Below, in pieces: positions 1 through 12,072 of a stretch of DNA of 64,000 nucleotides; the stretch's first letter is position 1, and the number at the start of each line of letters is the position of its first letter. This DNA comes from Euonymus europaeus. Its lineage: Eukaryota > Streptophyta > Magnoliopsida > Celastrales > Celastraceae. A model generated the notes under the pieces. The model was not told the origin of the DNA and ran no database searches. It saw nothing but the letters and a program-made list of their open reading frames with translations. Position numbers and translations under genes: made by a program. The DNA is taken from contig OY756963.1 in NCBI GenBank assembly GCA_963580455.1, positions 19,487,555 to 19,551,554 on the forward strand. Direction: 5' to 3'.

Positions 1-2151
1 ATTAGAGCCTATAATTCAATGTTTGCCTTCACGTCAATTGGTGCAAAGATTGATCATGGGATTAACAGCGGACAAGGGCCTTATGTGTTCAGAATTAATG
101 GTCAAAACCATCACAAAATAGGTTCGCTGATACCTTTAGAAGGTCAGAAGCCTCATTTCGCACAACTCTATATTTATGACACTGAAAATGAAGCAGCAAA
201 TAGGATATCCAGCCTTGGAAACTCAAGTTCAAATCGCACAATTGATGAGGATATAGTTACTCAGCTAATTGGCATGTTTAATAGAATTAATGAGTTGGTC
301 AAGGTCTTTCGAATGGCAAGAGATAGATTGTCGTTGGGAGAATCACATTCTCTTTCTTTGCTATTATGTGGCAGTCGCCAACAGGATGGACTACAATATA
401 ATGCACCAACAGCAGCTGAGATGGCCGGTTTGGTTGTTGGGGATTTAGGTGATGCTAATCAATCACGTGATATAGTTGTTGAATATAAGAGCAACCAGTT
501 GAAACGCATAGATGATTTGCACCCTTCATTTATGGCCATGCAATATCCTATTCTATTCCCATTTGGAGAGGATGGGTATAGACTTAAGCTTCCTTATCAG
601 AGCTGTCCAGAAAGGCCTAAGATTAAACGAGGGAATATAACAAGGCGGGAATATTACGCCTATATTTTGCAGCAAAGAAATGGCGATGACAATTTGCTAA
701 TAAAAGGTGGGAGATTGTATCAGCAGTATATTGTAGATGCCTTTACATGTATTGAAGATGAAAGGCTGCGTTATATCAGATTCAAACATCAACAAGAACA
801 TTTCAGGTGTGAGATATATCAGGGGGTTCAAGATGCATTTCTTCGTGGTGATGTCACTTCAACTTCTATTGGACAACGTGTCATACTACCTTCGACTTTC
901 ACTGGTGGTCCTAGATATATGATTCAAAACTATCATGATGCAATGGCAATTTGCCGATCGCGTGGCAACCCAGATCTGTTTATAACATTTACTTGTAATG
1001 TTAAATGGGTTGAGATAACTAATGCACTGAGTCTCATACCTGGACAAAAAGCAGAGGATCGGCCGGATATAGTGACGCGAGTCTTTCATATGAAGCTAGA
1101 TGAGTTTATGAGGGACATTAAGACAGGGAATTATTTTGGCAAGGTTGTTGGGGCAGTTTACACGGTTGAATTTCAAAAAAGAGGCCTACCGCATGTACAT
1201 ATAATAATATGGTTACACGAGAATGATAAACACCCAACCACTATAGATATTGACAGAATTATATGTGCAGAAATCCCAAACAGCGAGACAGAACCAGCTT
1301 TATACGATATTGTCTCAAAGTTTATGATGCATGGGCCGTGTGGCTATTCTAATCCAAAAGCACCCTGTATGAGGAATGGAAGATGTGTCAAACATTTTCC
1401 TAAAAAAAATCAACCTCAAACAATAATAGCAGAGGATGGTTTTGCAATTTACAAGCGGCGTGATGATGATAAATCAATAGTGAAAGCCAGAGTGGAGCTT
1501 GACAACCGGTTTGTGGTTCCATACAATAAAGGTTTGCTATTGAAATATCATGCTCATATAAATGTCGAGTGGTGCAACCGTTCAAGGTCTATTAAGTATC
1601 TATTCAAATATGTCAACAAAGGGCCAGACAGAACAAGAGCTGTTTTGCAAGAAACCATTCAGCGTTCAGAATCCGAGCCAATAGATGAGATAAAAACCTA
1701 TTTTGATTGTAGGTATTTGGCTGCTCATGAGTCTTGCTGGAGAATTTATGAATATCATATTCACTACAAGTTCCCAACTGTTGAAAGGTTAACTATACAT
1801 ATGCCGATGATGAACAATATATATTTCCCAGCTGATAAAGATATTGCAGAGGTACTACAACATCCGGGAATAGAAAAGACAATGCTAACAGAATGGATGT
1901 TTACAAATTCAACCTCTGATAATGCGCGTGCTCTCACTTATGCTGAGTTTCCTACTTTTTGGCGTTGGGACAATGCAAATAAATATTGGTTTCAAAGGAA
2001 GAGAGGGGAGTGTATTGGACGCATCTCATATATACATCCCTCCGCTGGTAATTCCTATTATTTACGTATGTTGCTCTCACATGTTAGAGGTCCACTAAGT
2101 TACACAGATATAAGAACGGTAAATGGAATTGTACATGAGACCTTTAAATAA
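1..2151 (+). pseudogene. Helitron Rep (HUH endonuclease) domain, 5'-partial, ends at an in-frame stop
   Basis: This is the N-terminal half of a Helitron Rep-helicase protein, which nicks and joins single-stranded DNA during rolling-circle transposition. The frame is open from base 1; the first ATG in the window is at 19, but conserved Helitron residues precede it, so the true start is upstream. Visible marks are the GPYVFRINGQNHH region near the left edge, the HUH motif in GLPHVHIIIWL (about 1184-1216) and the YLFKYVNKGPDR segment (about 1597-1632) that carries the Rep tyrosines. The frame ends at TAA 2149-2151, directly after GIVHETFK. Homologous sequence continues in the same frame right after it, so the stop is a point nonsense mutation rather than the natural end. 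Confidence 0.9.
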
Positions 2152-4050
2152 GCATGCAATACAATGGGGTTAATAGGTGATGATCGTGAATGGCATAATG
2201 CAATGGACGAGGCAGCACAATGGGCAACATCACATGAGCTTAGAAATCTATTTGTCACGTTACTATTATTTTGTGAAGTGGTAGATGCAGAGAAATTATT
2301 CACATCACAACTTCCACATTTACAAGACGATGTTGTCTACAATGTACAAAAAAGACTTGGAATGAATGAAGTGAACTTATCAGCAGATGAAATTAAAGAC
2401 CAAGTATTGTTAGAACTTCAGACCATTCTTCAAAAAAATGCTACATCTCTTAGTGACTACAAACTTCCATTGCCAAATGGGTTACATCTCCAAAATACTG
2501 CCAACACCATGTTAAGAGAAGAGTTAGCATATAGCACTGAGAGCTGCCGCCATGAAAGTGAAAATTTGAATATGCAATTAAACCAGGAGCAAAAAGAGGT
2601 ATGTGATGCAGTTATATCATCGATTGATAGAGGCAATGGAGGCCTTTTTTTTGTTCATGGCCACGGTGGAACAGGTAAGACATTCATTTATAAAGCTCTA
2701 ATAGCACAACTTCGTTCAAAAGGCAAAATTGTACTTGCAGTGGCATCCTCTGGGATTGCTTCTTTGTTGTTACCTGGCGGTAGAACAGCCCATTCAAGAT
2801 TCAAAATACCGATTGAAATACATGCAGAATCAACGTGCCACATCAAAAAAGGAACCCAACTAGCTGAACTTATCAAATTGGCATGCCTGGTCGTATGGGA
2901 TGAAGCACCAATGGCCCACCGACATTGTTTTGAAGCACTTGATAGATCATTGAATGATGTTCTCTCAGACCCTGTTCAAAATATAGTTTGCCCAACATCT
3001 CCTTTTGGTGGAAATACTATATTGCTTGGCGGAGATTTCAGACAAATTCTCCCTGTGGTTATAAGGGGTTCAAGATACGATACAATGGAGGCTTGCATTA
3101 CAAAGTCTTATCTTTGGAACAACTGCAAAATATTTATTCTTACCAAAAATATGAGGTTGAACGCAATGGGTTTAACAGAGGATGAAGTCTCAGAACTTGA
3201 CAAATTTGCGCAGTGGTTACTACACATTGGAGAAGGTAAAGTAGAAGCTATTAAAAAAGATGAAGAAGAAGAGGAAGCTACATGGATTAAAATTCCTGAC
3301 TATATGCTCTTGAGTTCAAGAAAAGGAGAGATTCAAGATTTAACTTCAGACATTTATGATCAATTCACTGCCTCATACCAGGATCCTAATTACTTGAAGG
3401 AAAGGGCCATTGTCACTGCAACAAATGATTCAGTTGATGCAATCAATTCACAAGTGCTTTCTCTGCTACCATCAGAGCAAAAAATATATCTCAGTTTTGA
3501 CTCCATTTCCAAAGTAAGTGGAACTTCAGATGAAGATAATATTCTATACCCACCAGAATTTTTGAATTCACTTACATTCAATGGCATTCCTAATCACGAG
3601 CTCCTCCTTAAAATAAAGGCGCCAGTTATGTTGTTGAGGAACATAAACCAAAGCAGCGGATTATGTAATGGAACAAGGCTTTTAGTTACCAGATTGGGAG
3701 AACGAGTCGTTGAAGCTATTATCATGACTGGTAGTAACATAGGTGATAAAGTTTTTATTCCAAGGATAATCATGACTGCATCAGAAAGGAAATGGCCTTT
3801 TACAATTAGGCGGAGGCAATTCCCTATTCGGCTATGCTATGCAATGACAATAAATAAAAGTCAGGGACAAACCCTTACCAAAGTTGGGTTGTATCTTCCA
3901 AGGCCAGTGTTCTCTCATGGCCAACTCTATGTTGCTGTGTCAAGAGTAACCAGCTATAAAGGGCTTAGAATACTGATAGGAGGTAATGGAGAAGATGACA
4001 CAGTCCATACAAAAAATATTGTATATCGTGAGATTCTCGAGGCACTATGA
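2152..4050 (+). pseudogene. Helitron Pif1-like helicase domain, separated from Rep by one stop codon
   Basis: This segment continues in the same frame as the Rep half; the first ATG after the stop is at 2164. It encodes a superfamily 1B helicase of the Pif1/RecD type that unwinds DNA during Helitron transposition. Motifs in order are Walker A GHGGTGKTF (about 2659-2685), Walker B LVVWDEAPM (about 2887-2913), motif III GGDFRQILPV (about 3029-3058), NKSQGQTL (about 3853-3876) and motif VI YVAVSRVTS (about 3928-3954). The helicase frame is open over 628 codons from 2164 to the stop at 4048-4050, so this half looks recent and lightly decayed. A helicase made alone from ATG 2164 would lack the nuclease. 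No frameshift is seen. Confidence 0.9.
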
Positions 4051-7000
4051 AAAGGTTGATGCTATAAACTAAAGCTATTGTGTTCTATTTACCTAATTAC
4101 ATCATACCAATTATAACCATAATTGCATATATCTTTTAATATGTAAGGTACATTATATTCTTTGTTCTATTGTTGCAGATATTAAAAAAATGTGGAGCAT
4201 AATGCCAGATAAAATGTCAAATTCAAATAAGGTGGTGCTACTTGGACACAATAACAGGTAACTCACGATTCTCTAAAATATTTAAATTCCCCTACATTCC
4301 CAATCAAAATAATTTTGTCATTCTATCACCATTTAATATATGTTAGAAGAATGGTGTTTTGAATGATTACTTTACACTGTTTGGATAATCACACTGCCAT
4401 ATGATCAATCTGTAACAGTTTCTTGATTGTGCAACTCACGATGTTAAAAAAGTCAGCCCCTAAAACAAAATGAAAAACACTATATTGCTTTCAGATTTTA
4501 TGGTTTTCCTACACCTCTTAACCAATGAATTGTGGAATATTAATTTGATGATTTTTAGGCTTGAGCTAGACATGGTTTTAGACTCTGTGAGCTCTACTGC
4601 CAAGCCTGCCGAGGAATTATTGCACAAAAAGAATCGAAATTACCATAATTTGGACTCACCAATCCAGATGGAGGACTACTTAACTGGTATGTATTTAGTA
4701 GCTGATTTCAGCTATATTACTATTGTAATTATTGTTACTTTTATATTGTCCTATACTATATTTATATTTATTGTTATATTTTACTTTTAAAAATGAGAAC
4801 ATAAAATATTTTCTCATAATTTTAGTTCTCTATTGTGATGGAGTTTTGTTAATCCAACCTGCAGATCTTATTATATTGGTGCTATAGACCTCTGCCTCCA
4901 CTAGAAATCATGCCAGTGATGGTGTTTTTATATATTCTCGAACAATGTGATGACAAAGTGAAATGACAAGATTTACGCTCACTTTATAGTCGAGGTAAAC
5001 AAAATCTTTCATTTACAAATTAGTTGATATTCCCAATCAATACTTTGGGAAAATGTGGTTTATGTGAAGTCCTATCAGGACACCTTCTCCGTATCTTCGA
5101 CAAGTTTGTGTATGTTCTTTTTGTCATTCTACTTTGACGTTTGACATTTCATTAATCTTGTGTATTAATCTTGCAGATATGAGTTCAATTTTATGTTTTG
5201 ACATGAGTCCAGGAAAAAATAATCAAAGCAACATATTCATGCATCAGGTTTTATTGAGATCTTGTGTCTGTTCTTGAATTTGATGAGCTAAGTAATTTGA
5301 CTGAGGAATGAGGAGGAAAGACCAATACAATGGTTTTAATCAATTGATGGAGACTGAAACATATTTGACTCTATTTAAAAGTCAATTGCTTAGTGATGGT
5401 CAATCTGAAAATTATAAATTACATGTAATTGAGTGCCTCAAAATTTCGCTTATAATTTGAAAGATGTTTTCATCATTTCTTAGCATTTGTGGAATCACTG
5501 GAATCCATAGTTCATAATCACAATAAATAATATACCAATTAAACTTTGCACTGAACCTGGTGCATAATAATGACGATATTATTTATACTCAGGTGGATGC
5601 AAAGTTATAGCTGTTTGTTGGAGCTGGAATGCCCAATGCTCTGCGTTTGTATTAACGCACAGATATACTTTCTCGCTCATAATGCAGAACTGCATTATCT
5701 AAAGCGATTCACGCACCAGGCACTTGAATCAAAGAACAATAGCCCAAACGAACCCACATGGTGTTAGATTCCATGCACTGTCATATATTGTTTAATTTTG
5801 TCATATTGTTTTTATATTTTAATTCTTTTTACAGGCCTGCATGCACAACAGTTCTCGGCCACTCATGTACCGAGATATATACATTCTCACAGTCGTGTGT
5901 TGCTTTTCATCTCAAATTCCATGAACTGTCATAGTGCCCAGGTTTGATGAATGGAATCCAGGTATTGACATCTCTCTTAGTCTTCATTCAAGATTTTGTT
6001 AATCTTGTGACCTTCTTCCCCCTCATGTTAAGATGATATGAACTATCAAACAACATAAATCTATTTTACATTTTCCCCTCTCTTTGATTTGTTTTTATTT
6101 CCTCCACAGATTTTGGGACGTGAAGTATGTGTAGATAGCTTGGTGGGAGATTATCATCAGAGGCATCTCTAAGGGGAAAAAAAGTGAGCCACAATGCATT
6201 AGCACATATAATTTCGAAGTTGTAGCCAATGCACAATTACGCATGATTTCTTTTCCAAGTTTCACTTTTTCATCTTCTAAAGAAAAATGAGTTACGTAGT
6301 ATTAAGAGTACACTCATCCTATATCCTAAAGCTGAATTATGTGTTTATGAATAATACATAACTTCACATAAATCTATGGATTGAAAAGGAAAGAGTTTGC
6401 CTATTTGAGACTTGAGAGAATTAGAAACTTGGGTTTTAGTGCATCTTTCGAATTGAGTTGCTTTTTCCTTTGCTTACTTTCTTGGGTGTTCCCATCTTGT
6501 ACTAAACAACTGGTAGAAGCATAATCCATACCTGAAAGTTTTGTCTAAAGAGCTGTTACTTGGAACTTATATATCTAAGTTTTGTCTACTTGAAAAAAAA
6601 ATTCAAGAAGGTTGCGTTGCCTGTGCTAATTTTGATCATAAACTTTTGAATGTTATTTGCAGTTATAGGCTACTTGATCTACACCGGTTTTGGAGGTTAA
6701 ATTTCAGACACCTCGATTACATTCTAAGGCCTCTATTTATAGTCTGCGATAAACAAGTACAACTTCTTCTCTTCAATCAGGTTCGTTATACCTCTTATTT
6801 CTTTCTCATATCCATCTTCCTAATTAATCTATTATGAACTTGGTAATTTCATAGCTACACAGGTTGCCTTCATTTGGTTTGTGTATGGATACACTAAAGG
6901 TGTTTTTTGGTCATTTTCCTTTGGCTTTTGCTTTCAATGTAATGTTAGTAAGCTCGTGCTATATGTTTTGCTTCATTTATTACTGTTTCAATTGGTATAT

Positions 7001-7860
7001 GAAAATTATTATTTTCAATCATTTTGTTAATGTTAATTAGTCTATTTGATGCCAATATTAGCTACATTTCCATTGTGCTTTTATAGATTTGTGCATGGCT
7101 AAGGATCCAGCAATCTATGCTTCTTTATCTGTGTATCTTATTTATGGAGAACAATTGAACACTTCCTTGAAGAGCATGTTCCAAAGCAATATGAAAAGAT
7201 CATCTCAGAGAGAGAAAGGTTATTTTCTTTTGCCATGAAATTACATATGAGGGTCAAGTTGAAGAAAGAGGTATATCTTGCGTTTTAAGCTAAGGCATTG
7301 CTAATTTTAATCTTTAAGAGTCTTCATTATGAATTCTCTCAAAACAACAGGCTTTTCTTAAGATCCTTAATCTTTTTCTTACATATATATAAAAATATTG
7401 TTTCTCTTGGAATATCTTTTGTATCTCCTAATGAAAAGGTTTGAGAGTATGTGAAACCAAAGGATTGCAATACAATAATAAGTGATCCAAATAGTGTGAG
7501 TATTTCGATTACTGTGACTAAACTAATTTTGTTGGTGAACAGATGTCAAATTATCTACTTTAAATTTGTTAAAGGGTTTTAAATTTGTCTAATTTTGGGT
7601 TATCTCTCCGTTGGAGAGTTAGGTTGATGCCCTTCCTGTTACCTTTAGTACTTCACAAATTCAGGCAATTGTGGTAACTTTAATAGCCTTCTCTAACGAT
7701 TTGTAAGACAATATGAGAAACCTTATATCACTTTTCTAACTCGCAATTCATTGTTTTATATGAACTTCCTCTTAAGAAATTTTTGTTATTCATGTCTGTA
7801 GTTAGTAATCAATATCCGCAGTTGCAAGTGGGAGAGAAATATAATGCTTAAGAGAGGGCT
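4051..7860. other. Helitron 3' tail, AT-rich, no intact gene; a few exon-like islands
   Basis: No long reading frame is present. Three short stretches look like exons bounded by plausible splice sites: 4559-4686 (acceptor ttttag, donor gtatgt, reading LELDMVLDSVSS...), 6662-6780 (acceptor tgcag, donor gttcgt, reading YRLLDLHRFWRL...) and about 7140-7270 (reading RTIEHFLEEHVPKQYEK... then a gtatat donor). I do not recognise these peptides. Helitrons often carry captured host-gene pieces or RPA-like genes, so capture is possible, but this is inference from frame and splice-like borders only. Confidence 0.4.
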
Positions 7861-7867
7861 TCTGAGA

Positions 7868-7897
7868 CCCGGGGCAACGCCCGGGCCTCTATCCTAG
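7868..7897 (+). other. Helitron 3' terminus: hairpin plus CTAG
   Basis: CCCGGG at 7868-7873 pairs with CCCGGG at 7880-7885 around a six-base loop (GCAACG). Nine bases later CTAG occupies 7894-7897 and is followed by T. A subterminal GC hairpin about 10 bases before CTRR is the known Helitron 3' signature, acting as the replication terminator. Confidence 0.85.
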
Positions 7898-8563
7898 TGA
7901 TTCTATATTCTACCAATCCAAACAAAATTTATAATATTCAAAATAGCTCAGCCTCTAATTAATTAGGTTGCTCAATGCAAACTTGCAAAAATTCCAGTTA
8001 CTGGACCAAATTGAAAATGAGGGGAATGAGAGGGCCATCTACGTAGCTGCAGGTCACCATACTATTACCATCCATTGACAAAATATAAAATTAATAGTGA
8101 TTTTGCAAAACTTTAGAAGAAAAATATTGAAAATAGTTGCATGTTTAGGTAATCAATCACCACCCACTTCCATCCTCCCACCACTAAATCACTGTCAAAA
8201 ACAATTTTCCTAGTAAACACAAATTTCAACTTTACAAAGGCCAAACATTCTCAATTTGGTCTTCATCACCTATATATATATATATATATATATATTCAAC
8301 AAAAAGTGTACAAATAGCCGGGTTTAAGAAAGCTATAATCAAGAAAAAAAGAAGCAGCAGCAGGAGCCCTACACACACACACACACATAATTCTGCTCAC
8401 CAAATCAAACCAATTAGGGCCAAAACATGCACGCCAAGTAACACAACCCAAACCTGTATAACAACACACAAGACCACCTCCACATCCTAACCCAGACAGA
8501 CACCCATGCCATGCTCTACAACTACTTCAACGTTCATTTCATTCTTGTCATCACAACACCACC
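7898..8563 (+). promoter_or_regulatory. CYP86B upstream region with TA-repeat and CA-repeat
   Basis: This is the 666 bases between the Helitron end and the CYP86B start codon. It holds a (TA)n run at about 8271-8294 that could serve as the TATA region and a (CA)n run at about 8370-8388 that would fall in the leader. The promoter role is inferred from position only. The Helitron lies immediately upstream, so any older distal promoter has been displaced. Confidence 0.4.
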
Positions 8564-10988
8564 ATGATCACCACTAACAAAAACACTTTCTTCTACTCTC
8601 CCTCCATCTCCTTGTTTTCCGGAGACGATGGCACCGGAATCTTTAATTTCCGGGGGGTTCTCTTGTTACAAGAAGTTCAAATTTTGGAGATTTTTCTTGC
8701 CCTCTCTGTTTTCATAGCCATTCATTCTCTGAGACAAAAGAAAACTCATGGCCTACCCGTATGGCCGTTCCTTGGTATGTTACCGTCCTTAGTAACTGGC
8801 ATTAGAGGCAACATTTATGAGTGGATTTCTGATGTTCTCTGTAATCAGAATGGGACATTTAGATTCAAAGGTCCAGTGTTTAGTAGTCTCAATTGTGTTG
8901 TCACAGCCGATCCCCGAAACCTCGAACACTTACTCAAGACGAAGTTCTCTAACTTCCCAAAAGGAAACTACTTTCGTGACAATCTTCGTGATCTTCTTGG
9001 CGATGGAATCTTCAACGCCGACGATGAGGTGTGGCAGAAACAGAGGAAGACAGCAAGTATTGAGTTTCACTCGGCGAAATTCAGACAATTAACGACCGAC
9101 TCACTCTTCGAACTCGTCCACTCAAGGTTATTACTTGTCCTGGAAAATGCAGTAGAGAGTTCAATCTCTATTGATCTTCAAGACATCCTGTTGAGGTTAA
9201 CATTCGACAATGTTTGTATGATCGCGTTCGGGGTCGATCCTGGTTGTTTGAATCAAGGTTTACCCAATATACCATTTGCAAAAGCATTCGAGGACGCAAC
9301 CGAAGCAACAGTTGTACGTTTTGTTTCTCCAACTTGTCTATGGAAGACAATGAGGTACCTCAATTTGGGGACAGAGAGGAAGCTAAAGGGATGCATAAAA
9401 AGAGTCGATGAGTTTGCTGAAGAAGTTATCAGAACAAGAAAGAAAGAATTGGCACTACAATTTGATAATAAGAAGCAGAGATCAGATCTCTTGACTGTTT
9501 TTATGAGGTTGAAGGACGAGCAGGGGAGGCCATTTTCAGACAAGTTTTTGAGAGACATTTGTGTGAATTTTATTCTTGCAGGGAGAGACACTTCTTCTGT
9601 GGCTTTGAGTTGGTTTTTTTGGTTGATTGATCAAAACCCACATGTGGAAGAGAAGATTCTCACAGAAATATGCAGGATTGTTAGAGGAAGAAAGGATTTT
9701 GGCAATGGAGAAAATGACAATCCTCTGGTTTTCAAGCCAGATGAGATAAAGAAGATGGAGTATCTACAAGCAGCAATATCAGAGGCTCTTAGGTTGTATC
9801 CTTCAGTTCCAGTTGATCACAAAGAGGTACTACTCCATTCATTCACTACTAGTCTACTTAATCAAAATAATTCAAATAGTAATTTGATCTTGAATGAATA
9901 TAATCTTGAATCAGTTGCAACTTCGGTTCTTTTTTGTCTCTTCTTTTTATTGGGTTAATTTTTAAGATTATATATTTAATTAATTTGGTTAAATTTGATT
10001 ACCTAAAATGGCCTAAGGTACTTCAGTACTTCTCACCAAAATAAACAACTAATACTAGGAAGCTAAGACCTATATTTGTAGGTCAAAATCAAGTTGCATG
10101 GCCACACATAACACTGTAGTACGTCACCCCATTAAATAATAATTTGGGCTGATAGAGCCATTGACCCATAAAACTTTAAAGATGATAATAAGTCTTAATC
10201 TTACGGATACCCCTTGTGGTTTAAGCCAATTCTAGATGCACCCTCTGTAATTTCAGGAGTTTGAGAAACCCCCCCTCATATTTAGACTTGTTCATTTATT
10301 TGTTTGAGAATTTTTTTTTTGTATCGTCCGACAGAAAAAATCACTGTCAACTATGAAAGAGAGTGGATAAAGGGATCTCACAAAAGATAAATCTATTTCA
10401 ATGGATGTTTCTCAAACTCCTAAAACTACAGAGGTGTTGGTAACATTTACCCTAATACTAATGTAATATTATTGTCCTAGAAGGACATAAAACAAAGTAT
10501 CTATCAACATACATAAATTTTTGTGATCATATATAGTAAAACAATGTCCTCGTGACTATCTGTCACCATCTATGATTAATTAGGTTGTTGAAGATGAGAG
10601 CTTTCCAGATGGGACAGTCCTAAAGAAAGGAACGAAAGTGATATATGCGATATATGCAATGGCAAGGATGGAGGCAATTTGGGGTAAGGATTGCAGGGAA
10701 TACAGGCCGGAGAGGTGGCTGAGAGAAGGCCAGTTCATGAGCGAATCAGCATACAAGTTCACAGCCTTCAACGGCGGTCCGCGGCTGTGTTTGGGAAAGG
10801 ACTTCGCTTATTATCAAATGAAATTTGCTGCTGCGTCAATCTTGTACCGTTACCATGTCCAAGTTGTGAAGGGCCATTCTGTGGTGCCAAAGCTTGCTTT
10901 GACAATGTATATGAAGCAGGGATTGAAGGTTAATCTAATCAAGCGCGAAGAGTTCCAGCTTCATAAGTACCTTCAGATGAACTATTGA
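8564..10988 (+). CDS. CYP86B1: Cytochrome P450, CYP86B1-like very-long-chain fatty acid omega-hydroxylase
   Basis: Two exons, 8564-9826 and 10584-10988, join in phase 0 at GT-AG borders to give 555 residues, near the family length. CYP86B enzymes are ER-anchored P450s that omega-hydroxylate C22-C24 fatty acids for root and seed-coat suberin. Visible features are an N-terminal membrane segment (about residues 32-54), the GLPVWPFLGMLP proline hinge, the I-helix oxygen-binding motif AGRDTS (339-344), the K-helix ExxR (E407-R410), the PERW motif early in exon 2, and the haem loop FNGGPRLCLG with ligand Cys490. The N-terminal block LLLQEVQILEI and the single late intron point to CYP86B rather than CYP86A. 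The start is the first ATG of the open frame. The coding sequence looks intact. The substrate is assigned by family resemblance, not shown by sequence. Confidence 0.93.
10243..10433. repeat. Inverted-repeat (MITE-like) element in the CYP86B intron
   Basis: A 27-base arm at 10243-10269 (CTCTGTAATTTCAGGAG...) is inverted at 10407-10433 with about 24 of 27 matches, enclosing an AT-rich spacer. The wider segment from about 10200 to 10455 (starting near CCCCTTGTGGTTTAAGCC) looks like part of the same unit. Clear termini and a target duplication were not found. It lies wholly inside the intron 9827-10583. Confidence 0.6.
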
Positions 10989-12072
10989 TCCGGACACTAT
11001 CTGTGCTAATAACTTCAGTTTATTTCATCATTTTTTTTATGATTATGACTGTTGAAGAATAGTAATACTATGATACATGATTTCCGATTGATAAAGCTGA
11101 GCAGATTCAGAAGATGAGCTAGTAATACACAGGACAATTCTAGCTGCTGCGTTTAGGGATAGTGGATTGCTCATGATTGCTGATCTATGTTTTCTAAGTA
11201 TTTATTGCATGGGGCGTTAATTGGAATAATCAATTTCAGTTGAAAAGATCCATTCATTCACCATGAAATAAAGAATTTATGATACATTTATTTTGCATTT
11301 CGCACGGCTTAAAGTTGTAGAGTCCACATAAAATGTCGTACCAACCAAGCGACAATTTTGTTGACAGCTTAAAGTTATAGACTCCACAACTTTAAACCCT
11401 ATAAAATAAAATATTGTCATACCATAACTTTTCAGAGTTAAAAATTGTGAAATCCAGGGTATTTTACAATCAAATTATATAATTGTTCTTTTGTATTTTA
11501 ATTGTTCTTTTGTATCTTAAAAGTTCTCAATTAAACTAATAGAAAAGTGAACCAAACATCCTACAATATTTTATACAGCTTAAAGTTATAGAGCACATAG
11601 CTTTTTACTCAACTTAAAAGCTATGAAATAAAATTGTGAAATAAACGGATAATAACCTCCAATTTTGGAGAATTCGAGTTCTTGTTTTTGACATAAAACT
11701 AATGAGGAGAGACTTTGACCAAAATAAAATCATCAGAAAGAACGAACTTCAATGGATTTGACATGTTTAAAGCACACATCTATATGCATTTTTTCAGTAT
11801 CCATTTATTCAGGAGAAATGCATCTCTTGACCGGAACACGGCAGGGGTCGGTCACTTGGCCTGCATCTTGAATCTTGTGCTGATTTATAAGAAGAAAAAT
11901 GCTCAACAATCAACATCTTGGGCACTGAAAGATTAGAAATCTGTTTTCTTGCTGATTACTTATCTGACATTTAACACATTTCTGTTAACACGAGACTCTC
12001 TGGCAACATATCTGAGAGGCTATAATAATATGATAATATCACATTATGTGGAATATTATTACACTGATACCT
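10989..12072. other. Convergent intergenic region, CYP86B 3' side to HD-gene 3' side
   Basis: This region should hold both 3' UTRs. Between about 11295 and 11655 are repeated phrases such as GCTTAAAGTTATAGA and TCCACA plus a final AAACGGATAATAACC. They resemble the subterminal sequence of the Tourist-like element at 17732-18449, so this is probably a decayed relative. No coding capacity is recognised. Confidence 0.4.

Larger units (their letters stand above)
1..7897 (+). mobile_element. Helitron rolling-circle transposon, 3' part (5' end outside window)
   Basis: The block carries a Rep/HUH endonuclease region followed by a Pif1-like helicase, the arrangement diagnostic of autonomous plant Helitrons. 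About 3.8 kb of non-coding or unrecognised sequence follows, and then a Helitron-type 3' terminus: a GC-rich hairpin at 7868-7885, nine bases, then CTAG at 7894-7897 followed by T. Helitrons insert between A and T without a target duplication, so the flanking T fits. The reading frame is already open at base 1, so the 5' end (expected TC) lies outside the window. The extent of the element is inferred from the coding region and 3' end being on the same strand; a second, nested element in the tail cannot be excluded. Confidence 0.85.

Noticed and set aside
7168..7275. Ordinary host exon next to the Helitron end
   Set aside because: It lies inside the inferred Helitron borders and has no partner exons, so it is reported only as an exon-like island.
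9168..9591. Antisense frames within CYP86B exon 1
   Set aside because: Shadow frames; the sense frame contains the P450 motifs.
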